From Microbacterium rhizosphaerae (lineage in GTDB: Bacteria > Actinomycetota > Actinomycetes > Actinomycetales > Microbacteriaceae), in the NCBI RefSeq assembly GCF_034120055.1, contig NZ_CP139368.1, positions 868,001 through 932,000 of the forward strand: a DNA stretch of 64,000 nucleotides, written 5' to 3'. Shown here piece by piece: positions 62,914 to 64,000 of this stretch. Below the pieces are notes generated by a model that was not told the origin of the DNA, made no database searches, and saw nothing but the letters and a program-made list of their open reading frames with translations. Numbering within the stretch: the stretch's first letter is position 1; each line of letters starts with the position of its first letter. The translations under genes were made by a program, and so were the position numbers.

Positions 62914-64000
62914 GGTCCGGAGACGGGCGCGGTCGAGGCGCGCACGTTCAGGGCGGGGCTCACGCTGACCCGGTGCACGGGCCGGTCGGGGTCTTCGATG
63001 CGGCGCACGAGCAGGTCGATCGCGGCGGCTCCGATCGCCTCGCGCGGCGGACGCACGGCGGTGAGCGGCGGCGTGAAGAGCGAAGCGACCTCGTCGTCGT
63101 AGGCGATCACCGACAGATCCCCGGGAACCGACAGACCGCGGTCGAGGGCGAGGTCGATGAACGCCATCGCCTCCGCGTCGGAGTGGACGAGCAGACCCGT
63201 GACGCCCCGAGCCAGGGTGGTCTCCAGGACGTCATCGACCCGAGCCGAGAAGTCCGGGCTCGTCCGCGGCGGGAATCTCTCCTCGAAGTGCTGCGAGGGG
63301 TCGAGCCCCAGCTCCGCGCACGCCTTCTCCCATCCGGCGACGATCTCGTCGCGGTGGGGCGAGTCCCGGGCGACGATCAGGCCCACCGTGCGGTGGCCGA
63401 GCTCGGCGAGGTGGCGCGCGGCGAGCACGGCGCCGAGCGCATGGTCGGTCACCGCGCTCTCGACAGGCGTCCGCGCGGGCAGGACGACCGCATCCCGCTC
63501 GACGAGCACGCTCGGAAAGCCGATCTCCTGGATCCACTGGATGACGTCCTGGGAGTGCGGCGTTCCGGGGTTCGGTGCGACGACGAGGCCGCGCACGTCC
63601 TCGGTCCCGACGAGGCGCTCGAGAACGGGTCGCTCGTCCTGCATCTCGTAGGAGGCGGCTCGCACGAGCAGCCTCATGCCGCGCCGCTTGGCCTCGGCCT
63701 GCATGCCGCGCACCACTCCGGGCCAGTAGTAGGCGAGCGAGGGCACCAGCACGGCGATGGTCCCGGACGGGCCGCCGACGGTCTCCGGGACCTCCGCCAC
63801 CGTGTCCGGTTCACCCGTCGCCGGCACGGCGCCGCCGTGGATGCGGACGAGGAGCCCCTCCTCCTCCATCTGCGCGAGGTCGCGGCGCAGGGTCACCGGC
63901 GAGACCCCGAGCTCGTCGATGAGCTCCGAGATGCGGACGACCCCGTCCCGCGAGAGCGATGCGAGCACGTGCGCGCGACGTGCCGGGGCGAGCAGGGCGT
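62910..64000 (-). CDS. DeoR/LacI hybrid transcriptional regulator (5' end outside window)
   Basis: The N-terminal DeoR-type winged helix (ISELIDELGVSPVTLRRDLA, QMEEEGLLVRIHGGAVP) is joined to a LacI/periplasmic-binding-type effector domain (IAVLVPSLAYYWPGVVRGMQ, VSVIAYDDEVASLFTPPLTAVR). This hybrid occurs in actinobacterial carbohydrate operons. The frame continues to the window end with LLAPARRAHVLAS before the HTH, typical DeoR sequence, so the true start is beyond 64000 and the GTG at 63968 is internal. It is the first gene of the regulator-acyltransferase-GH35 operon. Confidence 0.88.
   Translation of the reverse strand, partial: ALLAPARRAHVLASLSRDGVVRISELIDELGVSPVTLRRDLAQMEEEGLLVRIHGGAVPATGEPDTVAEVPETVGGPSGTIAVLVPSLAYYWPGVVRGMQAEAKRRGMRLLVRAASYEMQDERPVLERLVGTEDVRGLVVAPNPGTPHSQDVIQWIQEIGFPSVLVERDAVVLPARTPVESAVTDHALGAVLAARHLAELGHRTVGLIVARDSPHRDEIVAGWEKACAELGLDPSQHFEERFPPRTSPDFSARVDDVLETTLARGVTGLLVHSDAEAMAFIDLALDRGLSVPGDLSVIAYDDEVASLFTPPLTAVRPPREAIGAAAIDLLVRRIEDPDRPVHRVSVSPALNVRASTAPVSGP

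Overview
The window looks like a chromosomal segment of a high-GC Gram-positive actinobacterium, most likely a member of Microbacteriaceae such as Microbacterium. The reasons are the very GC-rich third codon positions, an Lsr2 nucleoid protein, three putative F420/deazaflavin-type oxidoreductases, an actinobacterial-type LexA box at dinB, and many apparently leaderless genes with a -10 hexamer 6-7 nt before the start codon. The species assignment is inference. I saw no tRNA, rRNA, CRISPR array, insertion sequence or prophage.

Layout. 1-3 kb holds the end of a dipeptide/oligopeptide-type ABC importer operon (binding lipoprotein, two permeases, the last one cut by the window edge) with a divergent TetR regulator. 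3.7-5.9 kb holds a PadR regulator and a sulfatase that share an operator-like 22-bp sequence. 5.8-13.2 kb is a seven-gene operon read on the minus strand. Its members fit D-apiose/D-apionate breakdown: apionolactonase, an SDR dehydrogenase, apionate oxidoisomerase, a TIM-barrel decarboxylase candidate, then L-erythrulose kinase, a TIM-like isomerase and an RpiB-like isomerase leading to D-erythrose 4-phosphate. A divergent FCD-type GntR gene and a 49-bp palindromic operator/promoter control it. 13.3-18.2 kb holds housekeeping-type genes (alpha/beta hydrolase, lipoate ligase-like protein, a beta-class DNA methyltransferase invaded by repeats, an F420 luciferase-like oxidoreductase).

18.2-24.5 kb is a divergent TetR-controlled unit: carboxylesterase plus tetR on one strand, MFS transporter plus GH3 beta-glucosidase on the other. 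An 84-bp palindrome closes it. 24.6-34.9 kb is a galactose/arabinogalactan-like unit: galT-galK, a LacI regulator, a 1527-residue secreted protein with two GH43 modules, and galE. The LacI-type operator motif TGTTA-N4-(T/C)AACA occurs at both the galT and the GH43 promoters. 34.9-52.1 kb is mixed housekeeping: nucleobase deaminases, pgi, DedA, small membrane proteins, a Ser/Thr kinase, Lsr2, an SGNH hydrolase, dinB, a methyltransferase read in frame into a deazaflavin-type nitroreductase, and VOC, HD, DUF1684 and TPR proteins.

52.3-58.1 kb is a tight five-gene operon of unassigned function (membrane protein, gluconate-2-dehydrogenase subunit-3-like protein, GMC oxidoreductase, ThDP enzyme, enolase-superfamily enzyme). 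58.2-59.4 kb has a DUF11-like membrane protein and an F420 PPOX-type protein. 59.5-64 kb is a second glycan unit: GH35 beta-galactosidase, a hexapeptide acyltransferase fused to an alpha-helical domain, and a DeoR/LacI hybrid regulator cut by the window end. Overall the window combines at least four separately regulated plant- or algal-carbohydrate units with ordinary core genes.
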